From contig CAZAUJ010000004.1 in NCBI GenBank assembly GCA_964488355.1, forward strand, positions 1 to 64,000: a stretch of 64,000 nucleotides of DNA. Reading direction: 5' to 3'. Positions 43,413 to 52,249 of the stretch are shown here, piece after piece. Both the position numbers and the translations under genes were made by a program. The notes beneath the pieces were generated by a model that saw nothing but the letters and a program-made list of their open reading frames with translations, ran no database searches and was not told the DNA's origin. Every line of letters begins with the position of its first letter. Position 1 is the first letter of the stretch. This DNA is from Thermoanaerobaculum sp964488355 (GTDB taxonomy: Bacteria > Acidobacteriota > Thermoanaerobaculia > Thermoanaerobaculales > Thermoanaerobaculaceae).

Positions 43413-44222
43413 GTGCCACAGGCGCGCTGGGGAGAGGACCCGGAGTTCTTCGGCCCGCGGCACGAGTTCCGCGAAGGTCTGATCTTGGCCATGCTTCCGC
43501 CCCGGGCGGGCGCACACCACCTGGAGTGCGCCGCCGGCTTGGGTTCGCTGGCACAGGCTTTGGCCGGGCGCGGTTTCCGCGTGGTAGCCGCCGACGCCTC
43601 CTGGAAATCGTTGATGGTGGCGCGCCGGCTGCGCGGGCCGGTTTTCCTGCCCGTGGTGGCGGACGTGCGGCGTTTGCCTTTCCCTGCGGGTACCTTTGCC
43701 TCGGCCTCCAGCGCCGAGACCCTGGAGCACGTGCCCGAGGACCAACAGGCGCTGGCCGAACTGTTCCGCGTGCTGCAGCCTGGTGGGCGCCTGGTAGGCA
43801 GCGTGCCCGCCGACCCGCGCCAATGGTCGGCCTGGGACGACTGGGCTGGGCACCTGCGCCGGTACCGCAAGGGGGAGTTAAACGACAAGCTGCGCCAGGC
43901 CGGCTTTGCGGCACGGGTGCGCAGTTGGGGTTTTCCGCTGGTGCGAGTTTACGACCGTTTGTTCCTCCAACGTGTCAACCTTCGCCGGCTGGAGCTGGAC
44001 GGTCCGGCCCGCTCCGATACCTTCCTCCGGCGGCTAGCTGGTTTAGCCCGCCATCGCTGGCTGGTAGCTCTGGTGAGGCTCGGCTTTCAACTGGACCGCC
44101 TTTTCCTCGGCAGCCCGTGGGGAGTGGGATTACTCTTTTCCGCGGTTAAGCCGGCCGGCTCCTCCTCGGACGAACGGTGCCATATGAGCAATGAAAGGAG
44201 AGAAAGCCATGAGCAAGGGTAA
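43413..44222 (+). CDS. Class I SAM-dependent methyltransferase
   Basis: This 269-residue methyltransferase has motif I LECAAGLGSLAQALAGRG, motif II around VVAADASWKSL, the post-motif AETLEHVPEDQQALAELFRVLQPGGRLV, and a basic C-terminal extension of about 90 residues. It looks like a UbiE/COQ5-type fold (Methyltransf_11), but the substrate is unknown. The GTG start at 43413 lies 5 nt after the radical SAM stop, so the two are probably co-translated. Its last codons overlap the start of the TPR gene. Confidence 0.85.
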   Translation: MPQARWGEDPEFFGPRHEFREGLILAMLPPRAGAHHLECAAGLGSLAQALAGRGFRVVAADASWKSLMVARRLRGPVFLPVVADVRRLPFPAGTFASASSAETLEHVPEDQQALAELFRVLQPGGRLVGSVPADPRQWSAWDDWAGHLRRYRKGELNDKLRQAGFAARVRSWGFPLVRVYDRLFLQRVNLRRLELDGPARSDTFLRRLAGLARHRWLVALVRLGFQLDRLFLGSPWGVGLLFSAVKPAGSSSDERCHMSNERRESHEQG

Positions 44223-45018
44223 ACTCGAACGTTTCACACCGATGTGCGTGTTGGCAGGTGCTTTTTTAGCCGGTTACGCCGGACTGCTTTCGGCAGAGGA
44301 ACCCCCGCCTTCCCCCACGCCCACGCCCGATCCAGTGGCGGAGGCGGTGCGGCTGGCGGAGGAGAAACTTTGGGGTTGGCAAACGAAGGATGCCAAAGAC
44401 GTGCTCGAGCCGGTAAAGGAAAAGGCCAAAACCCACACCGAGGTGGCCAAGGCGTGGGCTCGTGTGCTGCTACAGGAAAAAAAGCACAGCGAGGCGATCA
44501 AGCTGCTGGAAGAGGTGGGCAAGCTGGCACCCAAGGATGCTTCCCTGCAGCTAACCCTAGGCGAGGCGTATCTCCTGGCGAACAAGGCCGGCAATGCCAG
44601 CGCCGCGTTCCGTCGCGCCAAGGAGTTGGCGGAAGAGGTTTTGAAGGCGAACGAAGGAGATGCGCAGGCCCGCCTGGACGTGGCCCTGGCGCAGCAACAC
44701 CTCAAGGAGTTGGATCGGGCGGCGGAAAACCTGGAGAGGCTGGTGCGCGAGGGCCAGGACAACGACCCGGTGGTCCTTTACCACTTGGGGGTGACTCGTT
44801 GTCTTCAGGGAAAGTGGGCCCAGGCGCTGGAGACGCTCACCAAAGCACTGGAGCTCAACAAGGGTTTAGCCTACGCCTACTACTACCGCGCCTTGGCGGC
44901 GGATAAGTTGGGCAAGAAGGACCTGCTGATAAACGACATGGATCGCTTTTTGCATTTGGCACCTCATGCGCCCGAGGCTTCGCGGGCGCAGGCCATTTTG
45001 GCGGCGGCCAAGCGCTGA
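44209..45018 (+). CDS. Exported tetratricopeptide-repeat protein
   Basis: The 269-residue protein has an N-terminal signal (hydrophobic CVLAGAFLAGYAGLLSA, cleavage near residue 28) and a short Pro/Thr linker. From about residue 60 on it has TPR helices, including EAIKLLEEVGKLAPKDASLQLTLGEAYL, LDVALAQQHLKELDRAAENL and the clear final repeats. It is a likely periplasmic scaffold. AAAGGAG 8 nt upstream selects ATG 44209 over an in-frame ATG at 44191. It ends 24 nt before the convergent TamB-Omp85 gene. Confidence 0.87.
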   Translation: MSKGKLERFTPMCVLAGAFLAGYAGLLSAEEPPPSPTPTPDPVAEAVRLAEEKLWGWQTKDAKDVLEPVKEKAKTHTEVAKAWARVLLQEKKHSEAIKLLEEVGKLAPKDASLQLTLGEAYLLANKAGNASAAFRRAKELAEEVLKANEGDAQARLDVALAQQHLKELDRAAENLERLVREGQDNDPVVLYHLGVTRCLQGKWAQALETLTKALELNKGLAYAYYYRALAADKLGKKDLLINDMDRFLHLAPHAPEASRAQAILAAAKR

Positions 45019-45042
45019 GGCTTGGCCGTCTCGGTCAGCTCC

Positions 45043-48000
45043 TCAAAACACCGAGCCGAAGCCGAGGTAAAGCTGGAAGCTCCTTTGCCCCGGTTGGTGT
45101 TGCCAAGGACGGGCCAGGTCCACGCGTAGGGTTCCCAGAGGGGTGGTGGCACGCACTCCCACACCTGATGCCCAGGACAGGTGGGAAAAACGCGGCTGGT
45201 GGGGCTCGGCCCAAACCTGACCCCCATCAACGAACACCACGCCTACCAGGTCCCAGGGCAAGGGGAACCGCAGCTCCTGGTTGAGGACGAACAGCGCCTT
45301 GCCGCCTGCCGGGCGGCGGGTTAGCCCCAAGTCCTCCTGGGGGCCCAAGCTGTCACCGCGGTAACCCCGCACCGAGTACTCGCCACCGGCAAAGAAGCGC
45401 TCGGAGCGGATGAGCTCTTGGTCCTGGGGAGTGAACGCCAAACCCGCCCGCCAGGATTGAGCCCAGGTTACCGCGCGTCCGAAGAGCGTCACCTGCCGGA
45501 AGCTGGCCAGCTGCCCGTACAGGCGCAGAAAGCTGAGGTCCGCTCCTAGGGCGGGTCCGGTAGCGGAAAGGTCCAGGTTGAAAAACCATCCACGGCGAGC
45601 CAGCACCGGCTCATCGCGGGTGTCTCGGGCCAGCCCCAAGCCCACGTAGGGGAAGGTAAGGGTGATGTCCAGGGGGAAAAAGTCGCTGCGCTCAAAAAGA
45701 TGCGTGCGCTGGTAGCGGCCGTAGAGGCGGGCGTTCCAGCCCGCCTTCCACCGCCGGGAAAGCTGGAAGGTCAGGCGCGTGCTGTCCTCCACCAGGGTGG
45801 GAAGCGGCGCCTCACCAGGAGTTTCCCGTCGCCGGCGCTCCACAAACACGTCAGCGCCGGTTCCGCCGGCGAGGATTTCCGGCACGCTCAGGTAAACGCG
45901 GCCGGCCTGTTGGTTTTTCTCGTAGAGGGCACGCAACCCCAAAGTCAAGAGCCTGTGCGCCACGTTGCGGTGAACCAGGTCCAGCACCGCCGCCGCACCC
46001 ACCGACGACTCCCAGCGCACGCCGTACCCCAAGGACAAGGGCGGTTCCTGCTGCAGGTGGTAAACCACCGTGGCCTGGCCGTCCTCCCCGCGCTGGACTT
46101 CCTCGCGCACACGCGTGAACCGGCCGGTGGCCCAAAGGTGTCGGCGCCCTTCCGCCACCTGTTCCAGGTTCAGCGGCTGGCCTGGGGTCAGGTTCACCAG
46201 CCGCCGAAAAAAGGATGGCGCCAAGCTGGGTGACCCGGCCAGCTGCACCTCCCCCAGGCGAAAGGCGCGTCCCGGCTGGAGGAAAAAGCGCAGGTGCACC
46301 ACGGTGGCGTCCCGCCCGTCGGGCTCCAGCTGGAAGCGCACCCGCGCATCGGGAAAGCCCTTGTTCCGGTACCAGCGGGCGATGCGCCCGGCAGCAGCGG
46401 CAAGGTTCTGCCTCACGCACGCCTGACCGGGAGCGAGCTGGGCGATGGTCGCCAAGCTCTCCTGGTCCTGCGGCTCGGCCCCTGCGAAGCTCACCTCCCC
46501 CAGAACTTGCCGCGGCCCCAGCTCCACGTTCACCACCAGCCGCTGCCCATCCTCTTCCACGTGGTGGCCCACCACCTTCGCCCAGAGGTACCCCAGGCTG
46601 GCCAAGGTGGCCAGCAGGTACTGTCGGGCCGCGGGCAGGCCTGCAGCTAGCTCCATCAGCTCCACCTTGCCGGAAAAGGCTGCTTGCAGAATGGCTTGGT
46701 CTTCGGGCGCCAAACCCGGCACCTGCAGCTGGGCCAAACGCGGCAACCGCTCGCCCGGCCGCGAGGTCACGACCACCCTCCGGGGCTGGTGGGCTGTTTC
46801 CGGCACCACCGCCACCTCCACGGTAGGGTCTGGGTAACCGGCGGCTCGCCACAGGCGCATGGTGGTGAGCCTTATGTCCTGCAGCGCTTGCTTTTCCCAC
46901 AAGCCGGGGCGGTAGAGGGCACGCAGCATCGGCCTTCCCCCCTTGGCCGGTGGGGCACCGGCGAAAAGGAACTCGACTTTGGGTCCCGGCTCCAGCTGGA
47001 TGAGCAGGTCCGCCCGTTGCGCTTTCCCGGGCAGGGGCAGTCGCGTCACCTTCACGTGGGCTTCTGGGTAGCCCAGCTGGCGCAGGAGGTACTCCAACTC
47101 CAGCTGCAGGTCCGATTCTTTCTCTTCGGGAAGAGGATGGCCACGACGCAGACCCAGCTGCCTGGCCACGCGCTTGACGGGAAAACTCTTAGGAGCCTGC
47201 CAGCGGAGCCGGCGCAAGGTGGGCACTGCCTGGACTGGCACGTCGCGCCCCCCTCCCCAGCGGAAGCCTTGTTGCAACGTCGCGCCTGGGCGACCGGCGT
47301 CGTTGGTGAACACTTGCAGGGAAAGGGAGGGCAACCCGGGAATCCGGTGCAGGTCCAGGAGGTACGTCTGGTTTTGCGCCGTGCGCAAGTCCAGGGATAG
47401 GGCAAAGGAGGCCCAGGAGCTCAGGGGCCGGGAAACGGTGAGCCGCGCCGTGGGGTCGGTCTCGCCAAACACCAGCACAGGCTGCAGGCTCACCTCCGCC
47501 GCACCGCCCAGGGTTTGGCTTAAGGCCGCGGCCGCCGCGCTGGCCAGAAACCTTTGGGAGAAGGTTTGTGCGGACGCGGCGGCGGGGCTTCCTTCGGCCA
47601 GCACGCGCAAGGGACCCTGGGAGGGGAGCCCGATGGTGGGGTCCTCCATGGACGAGGTGACGGCCACCTCCAGCCGCGGATCGGTAAGCGGGTCGCCGGT
47701 AAAGCTGGCTTCCAACCGGTCAATGCGCCATAGCTGCCCCCAGGCGCGCACCAGGCCGCCGGGTTCCACCCGCAGGGTGCCCTCAAAATGGGGACGCCAG
47801 GCGGTTCCCCGAAGCCACAGGTCGTCCCAGCGCAGGCGCAGGTCGGCCAAGTTGTTGCGCACCCGGATGCCTTCCTCCGTTTCCAGCGCCACATCCAAGG
47901 CCACTGTGTCCAAAAGGCCTCCTTCGCTACCGGGGGTGGCAGTGGGAGCCAAGAAGAAGGGAATGACCTCCTGCTCCAGTGACAGGGGCCGCTCCAGCTG

Positions 48001-50712
48001 GCCCCGCCGGAGAAAGACCTTTCCCGTCACGGCGCGCTGTCCCTGGGCCGGGAGGCTCAGCAGCAGATCAGCATTCAGATGAACTAAAAGCCCCAAGTCC
48101 AGGCGGAAGCGAGAGCCCTCCAGCTCCAGCTGCACCTCGCCGTCGCCCTGCGGGCTGCGCCAGCCGGACAGGCTCAATGGCCCCCCGTTGAGGTCGGCAA
48201 GCCCGGAAAAGGTCAGCTCTCCTTGAGAGCGAAGCCGCCCGGAAAGGTTCACGCGGCTTAGGCGGGTAGGGTAAGGGCTGGGCCAGAAAAAGCTGCTTTC
48301 CTGGCTGTTCAGGGAGGCCCAAAGGCTCCAAGCCTTCGGTGTGCCCTCGGCGTCCAGGTGCAGCTGCAGCTTCCCTTCCGCTTGCCCTCCGCTCAAGTAA
48401 GGCTCCAGCAGGCTCGGGGGTAGGTCGCCCTGCGCCTGGGCATGAAAGGAAGCCACCAGCTTGGAGGGGTCCAAAGTTTGACCTATCCCACTGGGATTCA
48501 GGCGAGCTTCTCCCTCCACCCGCAGCTGGGTGCCAGCCAGGTGCACCGTGGTGGGAGGCAGAAGGACCCGGCCTGACCCCAGGATCACCCGCGCGGCCGG
48601 CAGGGTCGCCAGCAGGTGGTCCCCCTGCTGCACGCTCGCCCCAGCCAGCTGCAACTCGCCTTGCGCGGCAGCAGGCTGCTCCCAAGGCAGTTGCAGGCTA
48701 GCTGAGGCAGCCAGCTGGAAGCGCACATCGCGGTCCAACAGGGGCAACCAGGAGGCCAAATGGCAGCTGTCCAAGGAAGGAGCTGCCAGCTCCAAGAAAA
48801 GGGGCCCGCTAGCGTTGGAACCGGGCCAAAGGGCCACGGCGGGCTGCAGGAAAGGCGGTAGGGAAGCCAGCGGCAGGAACGCCCTGGCCCAAATTGGGCC
48901 GGCCGGGCTCTGTTCCACCTCTGCCGCCAGCTCCAAGGCACCGCTCCTCACCCGCCCTTGCACCACACCTTGCTCCAGGCCCAGGGATGGGAGGGTGAAA
49001 ACGGCTCTGGCCTCGGCGGGCTTTTCGGGATCCGCAAAGGGCCAAAACAGCTCGGCTTCCAGCTGGTCCTGCCCCTTTTCCGCCACCAACGAGCTCACCT
49101 GCAGGCTGCGCCCATCCGTTTGCCCTTGAAGCTCCACCCTGTCCAGCTGCCAACGTTGCCAGCGCAGCTGCCGACCCTGGGCGGCAAAGGCTGCCGTCCA
49201 GCGGTGCTGGTTACCGGTTACGGCCAGCTGGGCGTCCACCACGCCAGAGGCTTCCGAGGATAGCAGGGCCAGGGGGAGCTGCCGAAGGTTGGCTACCACA
49301 TACCCTGCCAACGGCTGGAGGGAGCCGGCCAGAGAGGCGGTGATGCTCCCCGCACCGGGCACGCGGTAGGTGAGCTCGCCCCGCAAGGATGGCGCGAATA
49401 GGGGGCCGGAAGCGCTGGCCACCAGCTCCAGTTGGCCGTCCGAAGGAAGGTTGGGGGGCAGGGCCGGCACCAACTGGGGCCAGTGGCGGCGCAGAGCCTC
49501 CAAGCTTTGGTGCAAGGAGGGGGACATTACCTCCAGCCTAAGCTGCTGCAGCTTCCAGGCCTTGGGCTGGGCCACCGGCGCCAGCTCCAGCTGTCCCGCC
49601 AACAGGCGTTCGCCTGGCTGCTCGGCCAACAGGCGGCCGGTCAAAGGCACCAAAAGGGTGTCCCCCGACCAGGAAGGCTGGAGAGCCAAGTCCAGCAGCG
49701 TCTCCTCTGCTTCCTGCCAACGCACTTCCACCTCTGCCTGGACTTGGGGTACCTGCCCTTGCCAGCGAAACCGCCCGTGGCTGGTGAGCTGCCAGCGGCC
49801 TCGCTCCAGGCCGAAGGGCGCCATGGACGGCCTTTTCAGCAAGGACAAACCCGAAAGGGCGAGGTCGCGGCCAGCCAAGGTAAAGCTGCCGTCGCCATCT
49901 GCCTGGGGCAGGCGAACCGCCAGCTCCAGCTCGCCAGCCACCCCCAGCTGGGGCAGGAGCTCTTCTAGCCGGAGCCGACCTTGAGCGTGCCCCATGGCTG
50001 ATAAACCCCGGCCAGTACCCACCAGTTCAAGCCGCAGTCCTGGACCCACCAGGTGCACGAAGTCCAGCTGCCACTGCCCCTGGCTGTCCAGCTGTCCTCG
50101 GGCGGCCATCTGGAGGGCACATTGCGAGTGGTCAGCCAACTGGATATCCGCCTGCAGATCGCCGCGCAACAAACCGTTACGCCAGCTGCCCTCAAACCGC
50201 CAGCGGGGAACGGCGAGCTGGGAAATCCAGGAGGCAGCAGGCGCTGGCATGGGCCAGGGTGGGAGGCTGCCACTGATGCGCAGGCGGTTCACGGCCACTG
50301 GGGGAGGGGAGGACGAGCCCCCCTGACCGGACCCGCTGGGAATGGGCGCTTGCGCGTCGAACCGGAGGCCTTCCACCTCCAGCTCTTCCACCACAAAGGG
50401 TCGTCGCCAAAGGGAGGCCCAGGACAAGCGCGCGCGCAGGTGCTCGAGAGTGACAAACGGCGGTACCTGCGGCAGCCCTGCTCGCAGCTGCCACAGCTGC
50501 AGCTCGCCGGAAAAGGGCCGCAGGGAAAGATCTCCAACGGAAACCGCAAGACCAGTGCGGGAGCGCACCAGGCTGGCCAGCTGCCTGGCTACCTCCTGCC
50601 GCCACCGAGGACTCTGCCAGGCGAGGATGAAGGCTGCGGCCAACAGCGCTGCCAGCGCCAGTAGGGCAAGCCCCAGGCGGGCTAGCCAGCGCGTCAGGGC
50701 GCGTAGCTTCAT
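45043..50712 (-). CDS. TamB-POTRA-Omp85 fusion protein (single-chain translocation and assembly module)
   Basis: One uninterrupted 1889-residue frame joins two normally separate proteins. Residues about 12-33 form a signal-anchor helix. Residues 40 to about 880 are AsmA/TamB-like beta repeats, and 880-1160 resemble the TamB C-terminal (DUF490) domain. Residues 1160-1558 contain about five POTRA-like repeats, each ending in a GYP/GFP-type helix plus a strand pair. Residues 1559-1889 form an Omp85/BamA-TamA-type barrel with the diagnostic VRGYRGD loop (near 1781) and a C-terminal phenylalanine. Separate TamA and TamB assemble outer-membrane proteins or move lipids across the periplasm; the fusion would span the envelope in one chain. 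It has its own extended -10 promoter and no Shine-Dalgarno. Confidence 0.9.
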   Translation of the reverse strand: MKLRALTRWLARLGLALLALAALLAAAFILAWQSPRWRQEVARQLASLVRSRTGLAVSVGDLSLRPFSGELQLWQLRAGLPQVPPFVTLEHLRARLSWASLWRRPFVVEELEVEGLRFDAQAPIPSGSGQGGSSSPPPVAVNRLRISGSLPPWPMPAPAASWISQLAVPRWRFEGSWRNGLLRGDLQADIQLADHSQCALQMAARGQLDSQGQWQLDFVHLVGPGLRLELVGTGRGLSAMGHAQGRLRLEELLPQLGVAGELELAVRLPQADGDGSFTLAGRDLALSGLSLLKRPSMAPFGLERGRWQLTSHGRFRWQGQVPQVQAEVEVRWQEAEETLLDLALQPSWSGDTLLVPLTGRLLAEQPGERLLAGQLELAPVAQPKAWKLQQLRLEVMSPSLHQSLEALRRHWPQLVPALPPNLPSDGQLELVASASGPLFAPSLRGELTYRVPGAGSITASLAGSLQPLAGYVVANLRQLPLALLSSEASGVVDAQLAVTGNQHRWTAAFAAQGRQLRWQRWQLDRVELQGQTDGRSLQVSSLVAEKGQDQLEAELFWPFADPEKPAEARAVFTLPSLGLEQGVVQGRVRSGALELAAEVEQSPAGPIWARAFLPLASLPPFLQPAVALWPGSNASGPLFLELAAPSLDSCHLASWLPLLDRDVRFQLAASASLQLPWEQPAAAQGELQLAGASVQQGDHLLATLPAARVILGSGRVLLPPTTVHLAGTQLRVEGEARLNPSGIGQTLDPSKLVASFHAQAQGDLPPSLLEPYLSGGQAEGKLQLHLDAEGTPKAWSLWASLNSQESSFFWPSPYPTRLSRVNLSGRLRSQGELTFSGLADLNGGPLSLSGWRSPQGDGEVQLELEGSRFRLDLGLLVHLNADLLLSLPAQGQRAVTGKVFLRRGQLERPLSLEQEVIPFFLAPTATPGSEGGLLDTVALDVALETEEGIRVRNNLADLRLRWDDLWLRGTAWRPHFEGTLRVEPGGLVRAWGQLWRIDRLEASFTGDPLTDPRLEVAVTSSMEDPTIGLPSQGPLRVLAEGSPAAASAQTFSQRFLASAAAAALSQTLGGAAEVSLQPVLVFGETDPTARLTVSRPLSSWASFALSLDLRTAQNQTYLLDLHRIPGLPSLSLQVFTNDAGRPGATLQQGFRWGGGRDVPVQAVPTLRRLRWQAPKSFPVKRVARQLGLRRGHPLPEEKESDLQLELEYLLRQLGYPEAHVKVTRLPLPGKAQRADLLIQLEPGPKVEFLFAGAPPAKGGRPMLRALYRPGLWEKQALQDIRLTTMRLWRAAGYPDPTVEVAVVPETAHQPRRVVVTSRPGERLPRLAQLQVPGLAPEDQAILQAAFSGKVELMELAAGLPAARQYLLATLASLGYLWAKVVGHHVEEDGQRLVVNVELGPRQVLGEVSFAGAEPQDQESLATIAQLAPGQACVRQNLAAAAGRIARWYRNKGFPDARVRFQLEPDGRDATVVHLRFFLQPGRAFRLGEVQLAGSPSLAPSFFRRLVNLTPGQPLNLEQVAEGRRHLWATGRFTRVREEVQRGEDGQATVVYHLQQEPPLSLGYGVRWESSVGAAAVLDLVHRNVAHRLLTLGLRALYEKNQQAGRVYLSVPEILAGGTGADVFVERRRRETPGEAPLPTLVEDSTRLTFQLSRRWKAGWNARLYGRYQRTHLFERSDFFPLDITLTFPYVGLGLARDTRDEPVLARRGWFFNLDLSATGPALGADLSFLRLYGQLASFRQVTLFGRAVTWAQSWRAGLAFTPQDQELIRSERFFAGGEYSVRGYRGDSLGPQEDLGLTRRPAGGKALFVLNQELRFPLPWDLVGVVFVDGGQVWAEPHQPRFSHLSWASGVGVRATTPLGTLRVDLARPWQHQPGQRSFQLYLGFGSVF

Positions 50713-50718
50713 ACTGGT

Positions 50719-50727
50719 ATGCTAGCA
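50719..50727 (-). promoter_or_regulatory. Extended -10 promoter of the TamB-Omp85 gene (leaderless type)
   Basis: The minus strand reads TGC-TAGCAT, ending 6 nt before the ATG at 50712, with no ribosome-binding site. It is the best example of the window-wide motif. Confidence 0.6.
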
Positions 50728-50772
50728 AGGCCAAGGGGGGGCCTGGTTTTCTTATGACCGGGGCGGCCGTAC

Positions 50773-51567
50773 ATGCATAAAGCCCAGGGAAGCCTTCAGC
50801 TGGCTTTCGAGCAGGCGGGGCAAGGGGTGCCCTTGGTGCTGCTCCACGGCTTCCCCCTCAACCGCGACCTGTTCTCGCCCATCCTGCCGGCGCTGGCGCA
50901 GCTGGGAGGGGTGGTGGCCGTGGACCTTCCCGGCTTTGGCACCTCGCCACCCCTGCCATGCCCCTTCACCCTTGGTCAGATGGCGGACGCGGTTTGGCAC
51001 CTGCTGGACCGGCTGCAGCTGCCACCCTGCGTGCTGGTCGGTCATTCCATGGGCGGCTACGTGGCCCTGGAGATGGCCGCCCGCCGGCCCGAGAGCCTGC
51101 GGGCCCTAGTGCTGTTGGCCTCCCATCCCCAACCGGACAGCCCGGAAGCCCTGGCTCGCCGGCACGAAGGGGTGCGCTTGGTTCGCGAGGGGCGCCGCCA
51201 GGAGTTCTTGGACGCCTTCCTCGCTCGGCTTTTGGCCCCCAGCCTGCGCGCCCGACAGCCGCGCTTAGCGGCGGAAGTAGCTGCCATGGCCGCCGCTGTA
51301 CCCGACGAGGTGCTGGTGGGCTGCTTGCAGGCCATGGCCGGACGCGCGGACCATCGCCCCACCCTGGCTCGACTCGAGGTACCGGTTTTGGTGTTGGTTG
51401 GGGAAGAGGACGCTCTGATCCCCCCGGAGCTGGCGACGGCCACCGCGCAACAGGCCCGCCTGGGACAGCTGGAGCGGGTGCCCTTCGCCGGTCATCTCCC
51501 GCCCATGGAGATGCCGGTGGCCACGGGAGAGGCATTGGCGCGATTCCTGCGGTCGGTGGTGGGTTGA
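50773..51567 (+). CDS. Alpha/beta hydrolase
   Basis: The 264-residue protein has the alpha/beta-hydrolase fold with the oxyanion segment LLHGFPLN, the nucleophile elbow GHSMGGY (Ser about residue 94), the acid region VGEEDALIPPE and the catalytic His in FAGHLPPME. The pattern is near the 3-oxoadipate enol-lactonase/BioH-like group. The substrate is unknown. The start ATG 50773 has only weak upstream ribosome-binding sequence. The SRAP gene begins 1 nt after its stop. Confidence 0.88.
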   Translation: MHKAQGSLQLAFEQAGQGVPLVLLHGFPLNRDLFSPILPALAQLGGVVAVDLPGFGTSPPLPCPFTLGQMADAVWHLLDRLQLPPCVLVGHSMGGYVALEMAARRPESLRALVLLASHPQPDSPEALARRHEGVRLVREGRRQEFLDAFLARLLAPSLRARQPRLAAEVAAMAAAVPDEVLVGCLQAMAGRADHRPTLARLEVPVLVLVGEEDALIPPELATATAQQARLGQLERVPFAGHLPPMEMPVATGEALARFLRSVVG

Positions 51568-51568
51568 C

Positions 51569-52249
51569 ATGTGCGGCCGCTTTGTCCAGGCCACCCCTTC
51601 TGAGGTCATCGCCGAGATTTTTGGCTTGCAGGCAGTGCCGCCCTTGACCCCCCGTTACAACATTGCCCCCACGCAGCTGGCGGCTGTGGTGCGGGAGGGG
51701 GCGGAGGGGCGGCAGCTGGTCTTCCTCCGCTGGGGGTTGGTGCCCTCCTGGGCCAAGGACCCGAGCATTGGCAACCGCTTGATTAATGCCCGAGCCGAAA
51801 CGGTGGCGCAAAAGGCGGCTTTTCGCCGAGCCTTGCTCCATCGCCGTTGCGTGGTTCCCGCCACCGGCTTTTACGAGTGGAAAAAGCTGCCTGCCGGAAA
51901 GCAGCCCTACTACTTTTTCCTCAAGAGCGACCGACCGATGGCCCTGGCAGGCCTTTGGGAGTGCTGGTCGGGGGGCGAGGGACCGGCTCTCGAGACCTTC
52001 ACCATCCTCACCACGCAAGCCAACGAGCTTTTGGCGCCGATCCACGACCGCATGCCCGCGCTGCTTTCACCGGAGGCCGCCGAGGGCTGGCTCGACCCCC
52101 GCCTGCACCAAGCGGAAAAGCTCCTGCCCCTGCTGAGGCCGGCACCGGCGGAGTGGCTGGCGGCGGTTCCCGTTTCTCGCGCTGTCAACAACCCGGCTCA
52201 CGACGCGCCGGACTGCATCGCGCCGCTGGCTTCGCCCGCACCTGGGTAG
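51569..52249 (+). CDS. yedK: SRAP domain protein (YedK/HMCES family)
   Basis: This 226-residue protein forms protective thiazolidine crosslinks with abasic sites in single-stranded DNA. Processed Cys2 (MCGRF) is the reactive residue. Other conserved elements are PRYNIAPTQ, RWGLVPSWAKD, INARAET (Glu), ATGFYEWKK and the DRMPALL segment near the catalytic His (IHDRMP). It is next to a hydrolase gene, with nothing suggesting a DNA-repair operon. The last 52 nt overlap the convergent acyltransferase gene. Confidence 0.95.
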   Translation: MCGRFVQATPSEVIAEIFGLQAVPPLTPRYNIAPTQLAAVVREGAEGRQLVFLRWGLVPSWAKDPSIGNRLINARAETVAQKAAFRRALLHRRCVVPATGFYEWKKLPAGKQPYYFFLKSDRPMALAGLWECWSGGEGPALETFTILTTQANELLAPIHDRMPALLSPEAAEGWLDPRLHQAEKLLPLLRPAPAEWLAAVPVSRAVNNPAHDAPDCIAPLASPAPG

